Origin: Trichosporon coremiiforme
Taxonomy: Eukaryota > Basidiomycota > Tremellomycetes > Trichosporonales > Trichosporonaceae
DNA length: 64,000 bases
Direction of reading: 5' to 3'
Assembly: GCA_039545355.1 (NCBI GenBank)
Contig: BCJJ01000005.1
Coordinates: 186,001 to 250,000, forward strand
Below the pieces are notes generated by a model. The model worked only from the letters and a program-made list of their open reading frames with translations. It did no database searches and was not told the origin of the DNA. The translations under genes and the position numbers were made by a program. This document shows positions 11,339 through 22,513 of this stretch, piece by piece. The stretch's first letter is position 1, and each line of letters begins with the position of its first letter.

Positions 11339-13216
11339 CGGGATTCAGTTCAGTAGGAGTGACGGAACGAGTTGTGTTTCAGGTGCAGGTTGATAGGGGG
11401 GCGGGTCGAGCAAGGGCAGAGAAAGTGGGGACTTGGATGGCAAGAAGGATGCGGGGGTAGAAATGCGGTGGCGAAGAATAGTTCGAACGTGGAGGAATGG
11501 ATGAGAGAAGAGACGTGAGAGTTAGATCGCAAAGATGTCTGTGTGGTCTGTGTGGCGAGGTGGCCAGGCGTTGCCGTTCCGCAGCAGGTCGGCACGCTGC
11601 GCCGGTCGTGAGTGATTGTGGATCTTAGAGCGATTCTTGGCCCCTGTCCACTTGATCCTTTCGGTCCGCTTGGCAGCTGCAGGAGCTAGGAGCAGATGCC
11701 TGGGGCCAAAACTTAACTTAATGTCGTTTTACGAGGGCGCCGGATGCATGGAATGCATGCGCTGGGTAGCCAGGTTGGAATTTGATGGCAAACAGCAGCG
11801 GCAAAAGCAACCGGAGGCAGGGCAGGTGATCGAGGACTTGTCACTGATCAACAGCCAGACGCTACGCGCTAGGGGTACGGGAGCGGGTTTGCGGGGACGC
11901 CGGAATGCCTTGGCGTCTGGCTGGCGTAACCAAGCCTTCGTCGATGTCCGAACGGAATACGTAAGGTTTTGCTCGCGACCAGAGGTACTAGGGCGGAGTA
12001 CGTCTGACTAACGTGGCCGGTGCGTGATGCGCAGCAGCTCGTAGTCGGTGATTACGACGGCGACGACGTTGGCCGTGTTTCGCTCGTTGTCCGCGTGACG
12101 TCCGTCAGGCGTTCAGAACCGTCAAGGGCCGTGATCCGCCTCAGAGAGTGTGGGTCAGGCGCGGCCGCGAAGGTTCGAGCTAGAGTTCGTGCGCACGAGT
12201 ATGGGCGCGTGCGTGAACAAGTTCGAAGCTCGAGACAGCTGGGACCGGTACTTCAGGCGAGAGGTTATTCCGGGGCAAGAGACGATGACGAGCGCCGGAG
12301 CTTGTAGAACGTCGGGAAACTCGTAAGATCGTGTACCGTGTGCTGGAGACGGTCAGAGGGGTCAGAATGTGTGAGGGAGTGTCGTTGAGAGGAGTGTCAA
12401 GATCAAAAAAGCAGTCAACAACGCGCTGCGGGATATCCAGACGGTTCACGCCCACTGGGAAGTCACATCTGCTCGCACGGCGCGCGCCGCACTGTGCCGA
12501 CCAGGCCGCAAGCCCCGCGCCGCAGCAGCCGTACCTCAATTGCCCCATGCCGGGCCACGGCTTCACGACCACGGCAAGCTCTCACAAACGGACGCCACTG
12601 GGTGCAGAAAGGATGTTACACGAGCACTGCGCAGCAGTTATCTAAGGGCCAGACCTGTTTGTTGCCTGAGCTTGGTTGATTAACCTGGCATGCCCTAGGC
12701 TGAGTGGTCTGGACACTCTGGGCTAGCTGGGTTGATGCAATTACGATCAGCGGGCCCTGGGCAGTCCCTCCGCGTCCCTGGCTGTCCCTCAGATTCCATC
12801 TCTCCATCCTCCACCGCAGCCTGGAGTATGCTCAGTATGCTCGAAGTTTATTCGTCGACAAGTGCTCTTGGCGAGCGTGATAATTTAGCGCGTGCACGGT
12901 CCAATCACTTGACGGGCACTGTCCGAGAGCGTCGATGCATCTAGGCGCTGCGCGACGCTTCGAACAGCTAGCAGAGTCTTGTGTTATCGAAGAGGATGCA
13001 TTTCGCTTCATTTGCTACGTAGAAGATTTTGACTATCAGGTCTCCGCGAGTGGGGCAAGTCTATAGGTAAGTACACAACAGAAGGCGGCTACAAGGTATA
13101 CAATCTCAGTTGGGTGGTGTCGTGATGATGAGGAGCGTTCAAATCTTAGAGTCGTGGGCGTCTAGAGCGACCGAATGAAAATATGCCAGTGGTGAAGTTG
13201 CGTCACGGTGCGTTGC
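11339..13216. other. intergenic region, 1.9 kb
   Basis: Promoter side of the small membrane protein and 3' side of the bZIP gene. The part next to 11338 (11340-11480) is pyrimidine-rich on the minus strand, as in a leader. Open frames at 11616-12011 (+) and 12180-12572 (-) lack domains and codon bias. I see no tRNA or transposon. Confidence 0.45.
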
Positions 13217-15352
13217 TTAGGCGGCTCGAGTCGAGAGAGACGGGTTCTTGAGGAAGCCCGTCATCGAGCTCAGCGGACCCTCGTTGCGAGTGCGGATGCT
13301 CTCGCGAGGGTTAGAGCCGCCAGTGGCAACGCGGAGACCGGCCATGGCATGGGCGAGGTCGTCAGTAGAAGACGCCACACGGTTGGGGACGCTGCTCCTG
13401 CGGGTGTCGGGAACGACAGCGAGGCGGGCGCGGCCAGTGACCACGTCGGCCAGCTTGTCGCCGTCGATCTTGGAGGAGGGTCCGGTGAACGCTGACCAGA
13501 ACGACGAGGTCAGGCGAGAAGCGACCGTGGCGGTGGCAGACACGGCGGCCGAGGCGAGCGTGCTGACCGAAGTCGCGGCAGACGACGGGGCGGAAGAGCT
13601 GCTCTCCCGGCGGGTCGACGGCGACGCAGGGTCGACGAGGAACTTGGGACGCACCGCGGCCGGGACATTGGCCTTGTCAGCAGCAGCCTCGCGAGCAAGG
13701 CGAGACCACAGCTGCATGCGGTAGCTGTCGAGGCTGCGCACATTGTAGGGAGTGTCCTCCGACCACTCGGCGAAGGTCGATCCCTCGATCTTGCGGTCGC
13801 CGGCGTCCTGAACGGAGAGGTGCCTCTCGGGCAGAGGGGGCAGGGGCTTCTTCTCGGACTTGGGCGAAGCCTTCTCCTCAGCAGCCTTTTTGTTGAGCGC
13901 GTTGAGCAGAGGATTGACATTGGGCTGCTCGGGGAGGCAGATCTCCGGGGTAATGACCGTGTGGCAGATAGTGCTACCGCCAGCGAGCGAGTCGCTTCCA
14001 CCCCAGAAGCCACGGGAGGAGTCGAAGGGTGCAAGATCCTTGCGGGTGTTCACACCGACGGCCGGAGCCCGGCGACCAGGTGCCTGGGTTCGGGACCGAG
14101 AACCGTCTCCCTCGGACAGGGCAGTAAGCATGGCGGGGGATTGACCGACAGTGGCAGCTGACTCGGGGTGCAGGACACACTGAGTGCTGGCCTTGAGCAT
14201 CTCGAGCTCGCGACGAAGGTCCTGGTTCTCCTTGGCGCTCTGGGAGAGCTGCTCGCGGATGACGTCGATGACCTGGTCGCGGTCCTTGATGTGAGCCTCG
14301 AGAGTGCCGATGTAGTCCTTTCGTCGGGTACGGAAAGCACGAGCACTGAGCTTGTTACGAAGTTGGCGCTTCTCCTTGCTGCTCAGCTTCTTGTACTCCT
14401 CGGGCGAAGGTCGCCAGCTCTCGTCGTCGTCGACCTCCTCGCCCTCGGCACGGACAACGGACGACATGCCACCGCCCTTCTTTCCACCCTTTCCGCGACC
14501 AGCGCTGAAAATGGCGGACAGCGGCACGAGCTTGTCAATCTTGTCGTCGATCTCCGACATGTTGCTTCCGGTGGACGCGGCACGGGCCGACCGGCTGGGG
14601 GGCATTTCACTCTCAGAAATCGAGTTGAGGGGCTCGTCCACAGACTCGGGCGCGGGAGGAATCTGGACGGTACTAGGTCCCGCGTACGAGGCGGCATGAG
14701 AAGCTGGCGTGAGAGATGAGGTGCCGGGGGTTGATGGAGTCGTGAGAGAGTTCGCGGCGAGAAGTGAGGGGTTGATGGCAGAAGCAGGGTCCTCCACAGG
14801 CTGTCCACCGAACTGCTGCTCATACTGAGCAAAGCTGGCCAGAAGCTGCTGGAGCGCAGCCTGCTGAGCCATCGGCAGGTTCTGCTGGTTGTTCGCAGCC
14901 ATGGCGGGCTGCTGGACCTGCTGCTGCTGAGCCATCTGCTGTTGAGACTGAGCCATTTGCTGTTGAGACTGAGCCATCTGCTGCTGCTGCTGGTACTGAG
15001 CAGCCATGAGATGGCGCTGCTGCAGGTATTCGACGGGCTCCTGCTTGACGTTCACATCCTGGTACTGGAGAGGAACGGTCGAGGGGCCAGCGAACTGCGG
15101 CTGGTACTTCTGCTGCTGGTCGGAGAAGTCGAAGGTGAAGTCACCAGCCTGGTACTGCGGCGGCGACGGTCCGAAGGAGTGGGGCGAGGGGGTGTGGTTG
15201 ACTGAGATTGTGTTGGGAGAGCTTCCAGTGTGAGACTGGGGATTGGAGAAGTCCTCGAAGTTGAGGAACTCGCTGAACTCGGCTGGGTTGTGAACCAGCT
15301 CGGGGACTGGGTCGAGACCCAGCAATTCGTTGAGACTAGGCTCGGTAGCCAT
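13217..15352 (-). CDS. bZIP transcription factor
   Basis: A single 2136-nt exon encodes 711 residues. An acidic, aromatic N-terminus (MATEPSLNELLGLDPVPEL, SEFLNFEDF) looks like an activation region. Residues 115-175 are Gln-rich with a repeated QQMAQSQ unit. The bZIP lies at about 322-387: basic region RNKLSARAFRTRRKDYIG with the invariant Asn333 and Arg341, then a leucine zipper (LEAHIKDRDQVIDVI, LRRELEML). Phe340 sits where many fungal bZIPs have Ser or Cys, as in Pap1/Yap1-type NxxAQRAFR motifs. The second half is long, Ser/Ala-rich and probably disordered, with KKPLPPLPERHLS resembling an SH3-binding or phosphorylated stretch. It would bind DNA as a dimer in the nucleus. The exact subfamily is not assigned. 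A TATAAAG box sits about 95 nt upstream. Confidence 0.93.
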   Translation of the reverse strand: MATEPSLNELLGLDPVPELVHNPAEFSEFLNFEDFSNPQSHTGSSPNTISVNHTPSPHSFGPSPPQYQAGDFTFDFSDQQQKYQPQFAGPSTVPLQYQDVNVKQEPVEYLQQRHLMAAQYQQQQQMAQSQQQMAQSQQQMAQQQQVQQPAMAANNQQNLPMAQQAALQQLLASFAQYEQQFGGQPVEDPASAINPSLLAANSLTTPSTPGTSSLTPASHAASYAGPSTVQIPPAPESVDEPLNSISESEMPPSRSARAASTGSNMSEIDDKIDKLVPLSAIFSAGRGKGGKKGGGMSSVVRAEGEEVDDDESWRPSPEEYKKLSSKEKRQLRNKLSARAFRTRRKDYIGTLEAHIKDRDQVIDVIREQLSQSAKENQDLRRELEMLKASTQCVLHPESAATVGQSPAMLTALSEGDGSRSRTQAPGRRAPAVGVNTRKDLAPFDSSRGFWGGSDSLAGGSTICHTVITPEICLPEQPNVNPLLNALNKKAAEEKASPKSEKKPLPPLPERHLSVQDAGDRKIEGSTFAEWSEDTPYNVRSLDSYRMQLWSRLAREAAADKANVPAAVRPKFLVDPASPSTRRESSSSAPSSAATSVSTLASAAVSATATVASRLTSSFWSAFTGPSSKIDGDKLADVVTGRARLAVVPDTRRSSVPNRVASSTDDLAHAMAGLRVATGGSNPRESIRTRNEGPLSSMTGFLKNPSLSTRAA

Positions 15353-15446
15353 GGTGGCAAACGAAGACGTGGGGTTTGTCGGTAGAGCGGTTGTGGACTG
15401 TATGTTGAGAGATGTGTTGGATGGGCCGGTAAGATGGAAGGAAAGT

Positions 15447-15454
15447 CTTTATAG
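15447..15454 (-). promoter_or_regulatory. TATA box of the bZIP gene
   Basis: CTATAAAG on the minus strand, 95-102 nt before the ATG of the bZIP gene, in otherwise GC-rich sequence. Confidence 0.45.
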
Positions 15455-16912
15455 GCGGTCAGCTAGTGTTCAAAAGAGCGGATTGTTCGTGTAGTGAATG
15501 AAAGAGTGAAGGGGAAGTGTGTGGTATTGAGATGTAAGAATAATGTCGATGCCAGGTCAACTTGGTCCTGGCCATGAGAAAATGAATTTGTTACCGAGCA
15601 GTCACCGAACGACGACCACAAAGGCCCGTCGTTTCATACGTATGATCTGACCTGCGAATGCCGCCACCCGCACAGTCAAGGGGAATGCCGTAGAGAATCT
15701 TCTCGGCGCGTAGGCCAAGTGTCACGGAGGCCAATCAGCCCATCAAGGTTACTTGATGCCGGGCAGCCCACGCGTGTGCCTGCCCATAACCGACTATGAG
15801 CGAGGCCCTTGAGTAGACTATGCGAGCTACTATGGCCAGCCCAGATGTGCGGAACAAAGAAGGACCTGAAGGAGATACTTACCTGATCAAAGGGTGGGGA
15901 CGAGGGGTTCAGGCGTCTGGCGTCTGGCGTCTGGCCGTCACAGGTTGCAAGAGATGAGTGGGCCGAGACCGAAAGATAACGAGTCGCGGGGGCTTCGATA
16001 AGATGGAAGGGATCGCTGGACAATGGCGATGGCGACTGGCGAGAGGTGGGGTTGACGGGTTAGGGATTGTTCGCTGCAGGAGGCTCAGAGATGGTAGAGA
16101 GATAGATGATGGAGTGACAAGAGGGGAAAGGCGGGGTAGGAATGGAACCGCAGGTAGTTTTGAACGGATGGATGATGGACGATGTAAGGTGGGTGTGGTG
16201 GGGAGCTAGGTTGCAGGAAGCAAAAGCTCCAAGGATTGCAGCTGGATCTGACCCTGGGGCGGCTCCCACAAGCGCGCTAGCAAAGCAGACGATAGATGAC
16301 ACACCTCTCATCTCGACACGCGGCGCACGGCGCACAGCGGTGCACCCCACGATCCTGAGCATCCGCCATGGCCGAAGGTCTCCCCGGCTCTCTTGACTCG
16401 AGCCTCCAGCCTCGCCCGTTCTGTCTCGCCCTCAGACTAACCAGGCCCGGCGATGCAAACGTGTCAGCCAGCGAATGCTTGCGGCATGCATAGCGTAACT
16501 CCCGAGGATGAGCAGCGATTCCAGCGCGGAAGATGGCTGCCGACTGCTCGGGTCGCGGTGCGACGATGCCTGAGGCTGTACTGGGTGTGTGCCGGATGGT
16601 GCGACGACGCGTAAGTGTCACGACGGTTGTAGCCGGTTGTCGCCACCCGACGCCACATGGCGCTGGCCGGTACGGCAGGCAGCGCGGAGTCAATTTGGTT
16701 GGTAAATGGGGATTACAAAGCATGGCAAGTCATGTGCTATCTAAGCCTAGTGCGCTGGCCCGTGCAGCAACTCAAATCGAGGTGGTGATCGGTCCAAGTC
16801 GGCGTTTCCGATCGAGGGGTCGTTGTGGCTCACGTGGTCAGTGTCCTGGGCGGTCATGTTGTTGGCTCGTGAGTGACTTCATCGCTGCATCCATCAACGA
16901 CACCCACAGCTC
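15455..16912. other. divergent intergenic region (bZIP / mitochondrial IF-3)
   Basis: About 1.5 kb between two start codons. It must contain both promoters. A short triplication (gcgtctggcgtctggcgtctgg) is visible near 15910-15932. Other open frames here look random. Confidence 0.45.
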
Positions 16913-17800
16913 ATGGCGACTCTCCGATCTTTCACCGCTCTGTCGAGGTCACTGGCGTCGAGCAGCTCGCTCCGCCATGCCGCCGGCATCGTCGCCCCGA
17001 TCCGTCGCTATGCCGTCCCCAAGAAACCCGCCCCGAATCCCCAGGCCGCCCCCCGACCAGTTTCCCATGCCAAGCAGGCCTTCATGCTCCCGGGCCAGAC
17101 GGCCGCAAGCCGGCGAGACCAGCGCAAGGCACAAGTGGGCGCGATAAACATGGACATTCCCTTCCGTGAGGTGCACGTCGTCGATGCCGCGACGGAGCAG
17201 CTCGGCCCTATCCGACCCTTGAAGGACGTCGTCGACTCCTTGCCGGACATGCACGTCGTGCGCCTAGTTCGAACAGACCCGCCCGTTGTCCGCGTCATTG
17301 ATTTGGAAGAGGAGAAGGTCAAGGAACGTGAGCGGTTCGCGCGCCAGAAGCTCTCCCGCCGCCTCGCCGTCGAGGACAAGGAGATCCAGGTCGGCTGGCA
17401 CTCCGCCCCGGCAGACATGCAGCACAAGGCGCGGATCGCGCGCCAGGCACTCGAGAAGGGCGACCGCGTGCATGTCATCTTTGCTACGCGTGTGGGCGGG
17501 ACGCAGTCCATGGTCTCGGCGCAGAAGAAGGTCGAGGTCGTCGCGCTCTTCGACGAGGCGCTCGAGGAGGTCGGAGATAAGTGGAAGGACGACGAGCGTG
17601 TCAAGGGCCTTTGGGTGCTGTACTACCAGCCCAAGCCGCAGATTCGCGAGGCCGCCAAGGAACGCCTGGTCGAGAAGGAGTCGGGCAAGAAGAAGAAGCA
17701 CGACGAGGAGAAGGAGGCACGCAGGAAGAAACAGCAGGAGCGCGAAAGGAAGGCGCACCAGCGTCTCAAGGAGGATCTCGCGGAGGACCCGTGGGCCTAG
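16913..17800 (+). CDS. mitochondrial translation initiation factor IF-3
   Basis: One exon, 295 residues. The N-terminus (MATLRSFTALSRSLASSSSL, then RRYAVPKK) is Ser/Arg-rich without acids, a mitochondrial presequence. IF-3 N domain follows at about 75-145 (VGAINMDIPFREVHVVDA) and the IF-3 C domain at about 160-250, with KEIQVGWHSAPADMQHKARI and ALEKGDRVHVIFATRVGG being the diagnostic KEIxx.../GDxVxVxxxxRG blocks. A very basic, Lys/Glu-rich C-terminal tail (KKKKHDEEKEARRKKQQ) is typical of mitochondrial IF-3s. It keeps mitochondrial ribosomal subunits apart and checks the start codon. In budding yeast the counterpart is AIM23. Confidence 0.9.
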   Translation: MATLRSFTALSRSLASSSSLRHAAGIVAPIRRYAVPKKPAPNPQAAPRPVSHAKQAFMLPGQTAASRRDQRKAQVGAINMDIPFREVHVVDAATEQLGPIRPLKDVVDSLPDMHVVRLVRTDPPVVRVIDLEEEKVKERERFARQKLSRRLAVEDKEIQVGWHSAPADMQHKARIARQALEKGDRVHVIFATRVGGTQSMVSAQKKVEVVALFDEALEEVGDKWKDDERVKGLWVLYYQPKPQIREAAKERLVEKESGKKKKHDEEKEARRKKQQERERKAHQRLKEDLAEDPWA

Positions 17801-17907
17801 GCCGAGGCATTCAGCATAAGGAAGACAACAAGAAGATATCATTAGCATGCATCATTCATCAACCATGCTTCAAGGAAACCGCATTACATGTCCAGATACA
17901 ACACTAC

Positions 17908-18642
17908 TTAGAAGAGGGCGAACGCGATGGCGCCAATAACACCAGCGACAGGGGCGGCGAGAGCGCCGGCGGCAGAGTTGCCAGCGGCAGCAGAAGCGCC
18001 GGCGGCAACGGCCGAAGAGATGGAGGAGGCAGCACCGCCGGAGCGGGACGCGCCCGACGGAGCCACGTTGCCGGCCGAGGAAGGAGCGTTGCCGCTGGAG
18101 GCGGTCGGGGCCTCACCGCGCGTGCCCGACGACGCAGCGCCGTCGGTGGCCTTGGGGCTCGAGAAGGGCGAGTGGCTCTCGCCCAGGGTGCCGCTGGACT
18201 CGGCGACGGTGGCAGACTGAGCGACGCTGGCACCGGCGCCAGAGGCGGAGCCCTGGGCTCCCAAAGCAGAGGCAGACGAAGTCGCCGAGGCGTCGGCGAC
18301 AGCGCCAGAGGGGGCGCTCGAGCCAGAGGCGCCGGCACCAGAAGCTCCAGCAGGGGCAGCCGAGCCGGCGGACTCGGGGCAAGTCGCCGCCTTGTACACG
18401 CCAACCCACTGACCAACTTCGCCAACGCAGGCAGTGTACATGCAGTGGCGGGTGTTGTTCTGGAAGTCCTTGTTGCAGAGACACTCGGCGCTCTCACTAC
18501 TGTCAGCGCTTATCTGAGGGGGAGGGGCCTACTAGTCGCCCGAGGCGCAGAGACCAGTCTCCTTCGCGCAGTTGGAGATGCACTCGGAGAGCGCGGCAGA
18601 GGATACACCAGCGAGGAGGAGGGCGGCGGCTGTGAACTTCAT
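17908..18642 (-). CDS. CFEM-domain, GPI-anchored cell-surface protein
   Basis: Two exons, 18642-18533 and 18496-17908, give 232 residues. A signal peptide (MKFTAAALLLAGVSSAAL) precedes an eight-cysteine CFEM domain at about 19-80: CISNC, LC, ECLC, HCMYTAC and TC have the expected spacing. Many CFEM proteins bind haem through an Asp just before the CxC pair; here the residues before CLC are ESAE, so that Asp is not in place. A long Ser/Ala/Gly-rich, probably O-glycosylated stalk ends in a hydrophobic GPI signal (APVAGVIGAIAFALF). The intron is 36 nt with a weak GTAGGC donor, but the join restores the cysteine pattern. It is expected at the plasma membrane or wall, in haem/iron capture or wall structure. 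A TATATAT box is about 55 nt upstream. Confidence 0.88.
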
Positions 18643-18694
18643 TTCGTCGGGGGATGTGCAGGTTGCGAAATCTTGTCCGCCTCGCGATCTCGGC

Positions 18695-18701
18695 ATATAT
18701 A
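18695..18701 (-). promoter_or_regulatory. TATA box of the CFEM gene
   Basis: TATATAT on the minus strand, 53-59 nt before the start codon; a close, strong match to a TATA element, fitting a regulated surface-protein gene. Confidence 0.5.
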
Positions 18702-19902
18702 GTGCCAAGGGGCAAGGAAAAAGTCGGCCGGAGAGGATAGCCAGAGGGACCAACACACGCATCAAGTGGCGCCCACCGCATTCAAACCGGCAGTCTCGAC
18801 CTTCAGAGCATGGCACTCCGGCGTTGTGGAATGGGGTGGTCCCCCCGTTCGGTCGGGCATGTGAGGAGAGCAGGATGATAAAATGCCAAGACCAGGGACA
18901 CGAGTTATCAGATAAAAGCTAAGGCGGCCGAATGAGGCACGGACACCTGTGATTGGCCGTTGAAGCGCCGAGACCGGCATTCGTCCATCCGCAGTGTCAG
19001 CTTTGGGCTCGGCAGGAAGGCAAGGGACAGCGAGACAGCGAGACAGCGTACATGCAAATGGGAAGAGCGTAGGAGCCTGGAGAGGGGTGTACGTAGGGTA
19101 CCGACATGACGATGTTGCCTCGGTTTTGTGGATTGTTTCCTCGGGCCGGAGAGTCAGAGCCGCGTGGTGTGCGAGCACTCAGTGCGAGCGCATTCAATGC
19201 TTATTTGCTGATGTGATGATCGCCCGAAGACTTGAAGCCATATCGGCCTCAACGCCCACACGACCGTATTTGTTTGCATGTCGGATGCGGCGTCTTTGAA
19301 AGCGGTCTGAGCGAGCATCGAAAGACGACAAGCCCTTGCCGGCCGGGCCGTGGCTACAAGGCCGACAACTAACAAAGCGACCCGCAAGCCGGCATGTTCC
19401 GAATGATGTGTTTAGTCTCCGAACTGCCAGTTGATCGTCATTATCTGCCGTCACCAGCAACATCACCATAGCCATCACCATCAACACTAAAATTCTCCAG
19501 CGCCCGCGACAAGACTCATCACTATCACAGGCGACACTGACCTCACCTCCCCGATGGCAGCATCACGTGCCTCAGCCGCGAGCGGACACAGACGAGCGTG
19601 CACGGGCGCGTCCTCGCGGTATCAGTGCACGATGAGCGTGTCCGATTAACGCCCTCTCCTGCTTCTCTTCTTCTGCAGCGGAATACAACACAAAGAGGGC
19701 GTGTGTTCGGTCCAGACTCAGAAGCGTGTGCTGATGGCCGGTGCGGGCTGGATACTCATCACCAAGACCGTGCGGCATCCCGTCATCCCCAGACTTCATC
19801 ACTCACTCACCCTATCACTTACGTTCAGCTACCCCTCCCGTCAAGCGTCGACAGCGACCCGCGATTGCCCCTCTAGACTTGCATAACCTTCGGCAAGACA
19901 GT
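18702..19902. other. divergent intergenic region (CFEM / J-protein)
   Basis: 1.2 kb between two start codons. A short ACAGCGAG duplication (agcgagacagcgagacagcg) occurs at about 19027-19047 and a catcaccatagccatcaccatca stretch near 19460-19482. No gene is supported. Confidence 0.45.
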
Positions 19903-21375
19903 ATGAGCGCCGCGTCGGCTCCGCTTCCAATCTGCTTGCCACCGTATGCTCCGCAGCTGATGGCGAACCATCCCCCTTGGCCGCAGACGCACTACACTGT
20001 CCTCGGCCTCAGGCCGAACTGTGCCCAACGAGAGATCAGGGAGCAATACTTTGACCTTTCTCGTAAACACCACCCCGACATGGGCGGGAGTGTCGGCGCG
20101 TTCATCCCTCTCCGAAGTGAGCCGATCTCGGCGTGACACCAATGCTGGAAGAATGGGACACAGCTGACACACACAGACGCATACAGCGTACTCGGCGACC
20201 CGGCCCAGAGAAAGGACTACGATACGTACCTCCGTCACCTTGCTGCCACCGTCGCATTCACGCCGTTCACGGCCGCCCCGTTCACGGCCGCCCCGTTCAC
20301 GGCCGCCCCGTTCACGCCGGGCCTTCCGCCGCACATCTCGATATACTCCTCCCACCCCTCGGGAGAGTACTCCCGCGGCTCCTCCCGGTCGGCAGACTGG
20401 AGAGACGAGCCACGGTCCTCGCCCTTTCCCGGCGTTCCCGGCGTTCATCGTGAGAGCGATGCGGAGGGCGTGGGAAGTGGAAGCCCCGACGGCAACTCGC
20501 GATCTCCGAACCGCGGTCCTCAGTCGGCCAATTCGCACTACGTGAAAGCACACAGCGCACTTCCACAGCCTCTCCCGCAGCCCACGGCTCCGGACTACCG
20601 ATACCTGTTCGAGGAGGAGGCGGGGCGCATCCGGCGTTGGGTCGAGAAGGTCGTCGAGGCGAACGATAGACGGGCTAGGCGCTATGATGGCTGGAAGCGA
20701 TTCCGGCGCGGTCAGAGAGAGGCGCCTCGGGTTTCTCTCCGGCCACACGAGAAGGAATGGGAGACGAGCGCGACGCACGTTGAATGCCAGGAGGGCAGGA
20801 GGGAAGGGAAGGCGTCGACGTACGCGACCGCGCGTAGCAGGACACTGCAATCCGAACCTGAGCCTACCTGGACGGAGTTGATGTCGCTCGCTTCACCGGT
20901 TACGGCGTCGTCAAGCTCATCCTCGGGCTCAACATCTCTGCCCAGCCACTCGAGCCAGTCGACGTACCTTGCTCCTCACAGTGCGCTGCGCGACGAACCG
21001 AGCGTCACACCCTCCATGTCGCCAACCCAGCCCCCGCGCCGCAAGGTCCACCGAATCCCGTTTCTCAGCCCAGCGCCTGGGACACCGAGTGGGACATCGT
21101 CCACCCTCTCGGCCGTACGCGAGACGCTGCGGCAGCACGCGCGGCAGCACGGCGAGACACCCATCACACGTATTCTCGTCGCTGAGCTGGACAAGCTCGA
21201 GGCTCGGCAGGTGAACGCAGCGTATCCCTATGCGGGACCGGGGTTCGGATATGCTGAACATTATGCTGGGCAGGTCGGACAGAGGCACGCAGGCAGGCTC
21301 AAGATCCTCTTGCTCGTGCTGAGGACGCTTATCTGGGATAGCGTGAGGCGCTGGTTCCGCGTTGAGCGGGATTGA
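19903..21375 (+). CDS. DnaJ/Hsp40-type J-domain protein
   Basis: Two exons (19903-20116, 20177-21375) give 470 residues. A J domain covers about 29-90: HYTVLGLRPNCAQREIREQY, the essential HPD at 57-59 (RKHHPDMGG), then AYSVLGDPAQRKDYDTYL across the splice. It has no Gly/Phe region or zinc finger, so it is a class C J-protein. A small FTAAP repeat (102-121) and a long Ser/Pro/Arg-rich middle follow. The C-terminus has a short hydrophobic stretch (RLKILLLVLRTLIWDSVRRW) flanked by basic residues, perhaps a membrane or mitochondrial anchor. Its likely job is to stimulate an Hsp70 at a particular site. The N-terminus before the J domain is short and without a clear targeting signal. Confidence 0.85.
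20266..20310 (+). repeat. 15-bp coding tandem repeat in the J-protein gene
   Basis: Three exact copies of a 15-bp unit (ttcacggccgccccg) in frame, encoding FTAAP three times, with a partial fourth copy (ttcacgccg). The frame is kept, so copy-number change would alter protein length only. Confidence 0.9.
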
Positions 21376-21482
21376 CCATACTTGATACTCCGTACTGCTA
21401 CTATTTTCATATGACTAGCTTTTACTCTACTGTGGTGATCAGGGTGAGGGGGTACCGCTCGCAGCTCGCTGCGCCTGCTTGC

Positions 21483-22457
21483 TCACTTCTTCAGACCCCA
21501 CTTCTTCTCCACGCCGCCGGCGTTGAGACACCATCCCCTGAAGTCCCAAGCGTCGGGGGCGATGGCGCGGCTCTCCTTGATCTCAGGCTTGACCAGATCC
21601 TTGACGAACACGTACGAGTTGAGGTGCATTTCGGGGTTGGGGTCGGACGCCTCCTTGCTCTCGAACCACTCTTCGGTCACATGCATCGGCACAAACTTCT
21701 TGCCGGTGACCTCGGACAAGACCTCCGTCACGCCCTTCACCGACAGCTTTTCGGTCACGCACGGGATCGTCTGTCCATCGTATTTGTCCCAGTTGGACAG
21801 CGCCGCGCGCACCCACAGCCCGAGCTGCTCGATGGGTACCTGCGGGATTTCGGCGGAGTCCGGCATAGGGCACTGGATCGTGATCGACCCGTCGGCATTG
21901 TCCTTGGTCGGGTAGCCCAGCACGTTGCTCATGTAGTACACGCACGAAACGTAGGACGTCGGGAGCCCGATCTCCTTGATGTGGCCCTCGACTAGGGGTC
22001 AGCAACATTCTGCATCTCACTCACTGATAACCTTGGCCTCGGAATGAGCGACCTTCTGCCCGTTGATCTCGAAGTGGCCCAGCGTCGAGTAAACGAGGCG
22101 CTTGCCGCCGAGGCGCTTCATGGCGTCCGCGACTGCGATCGCTTGCGTCGTCTCGCGCTTCGTACACTCGTCCGCGTTGTCCCCGCCCTTTCCGTCAGGC
22201 TTGTACCACTGCCACCAGTTCGTGTTGAGGAACACGGCGTCCACCTGCTTCAGCGCGTCCTCGTACGACTTGGGGTCATCGAGGTCGCCCTGCAGCACCG
22301 TTACGCCCTGCGAGGCGAGCTTCTTGGCGTGCGCCGAGTCCGTGTGACGAGTGAGACCGTACACCTTGAACTTGTCCGGCTGCTCGAGGAGGTACTTGCA
22401 GACGGAGCCGCCCTGCGCGCCGGTCGCGCCGAAAACGAGTGTCTTGAGAGGTGCCAT
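21483..22457 (-). CDS. NmrA-like NAD(P)-binding protein
   Basis: Two exons (22457-22025, 21991-21483) give 313 residues. The N-terminus has the Rossmann dinucleotide motif GATGAQGG right after the first beta strand (KTLVFGATGAQGG), then GDLDDPKSYEDALKQVDAVF, the standard NmrA/HSCARG layout. The usual short-chain dehydrogenase Tyr-Lys pair is not evident, as in other NmrA-like proteins, some of which sense the NADP(H) ratio rather than catalyse. The second half carries an NmrA substrate-like domain (PTSYVSCVYYMSNVLGYPT). The name refers to the Aspergillus nitrogen repressor, but most fungal members are stress-related oxidoreductases of unknown substrate. A TATATAT lies about 50 nt upstream. 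It converges with the J-protein gene, 107 nt apart. Confidence 0.9.
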
Positions 22458-22506
22458 GGTGTGTTAGATTGTGTGTGAACGGGGAGCAACCCGCCAAGTG
22501 CGCATC

Positions 22507-22513
22507 ATATATA
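22507..22513 (-). promoter_or_regulatory. TATA box of the NmrA-like gene
   Basis: TATATAT on the minus strand, 50-56 nt before the ATG. Confidence 0.5.

Noticed and set aside
11616..12011. 131-codon plus-strand open frame
   Set aside because: No recognisable feature, atypical composition, no splice or promoter support.
19873..20850. 325-codon minus-strand open frame
   Set aside because: Overlaps the J-protein gene, whose HPD motif and splice phases prove the other strand.
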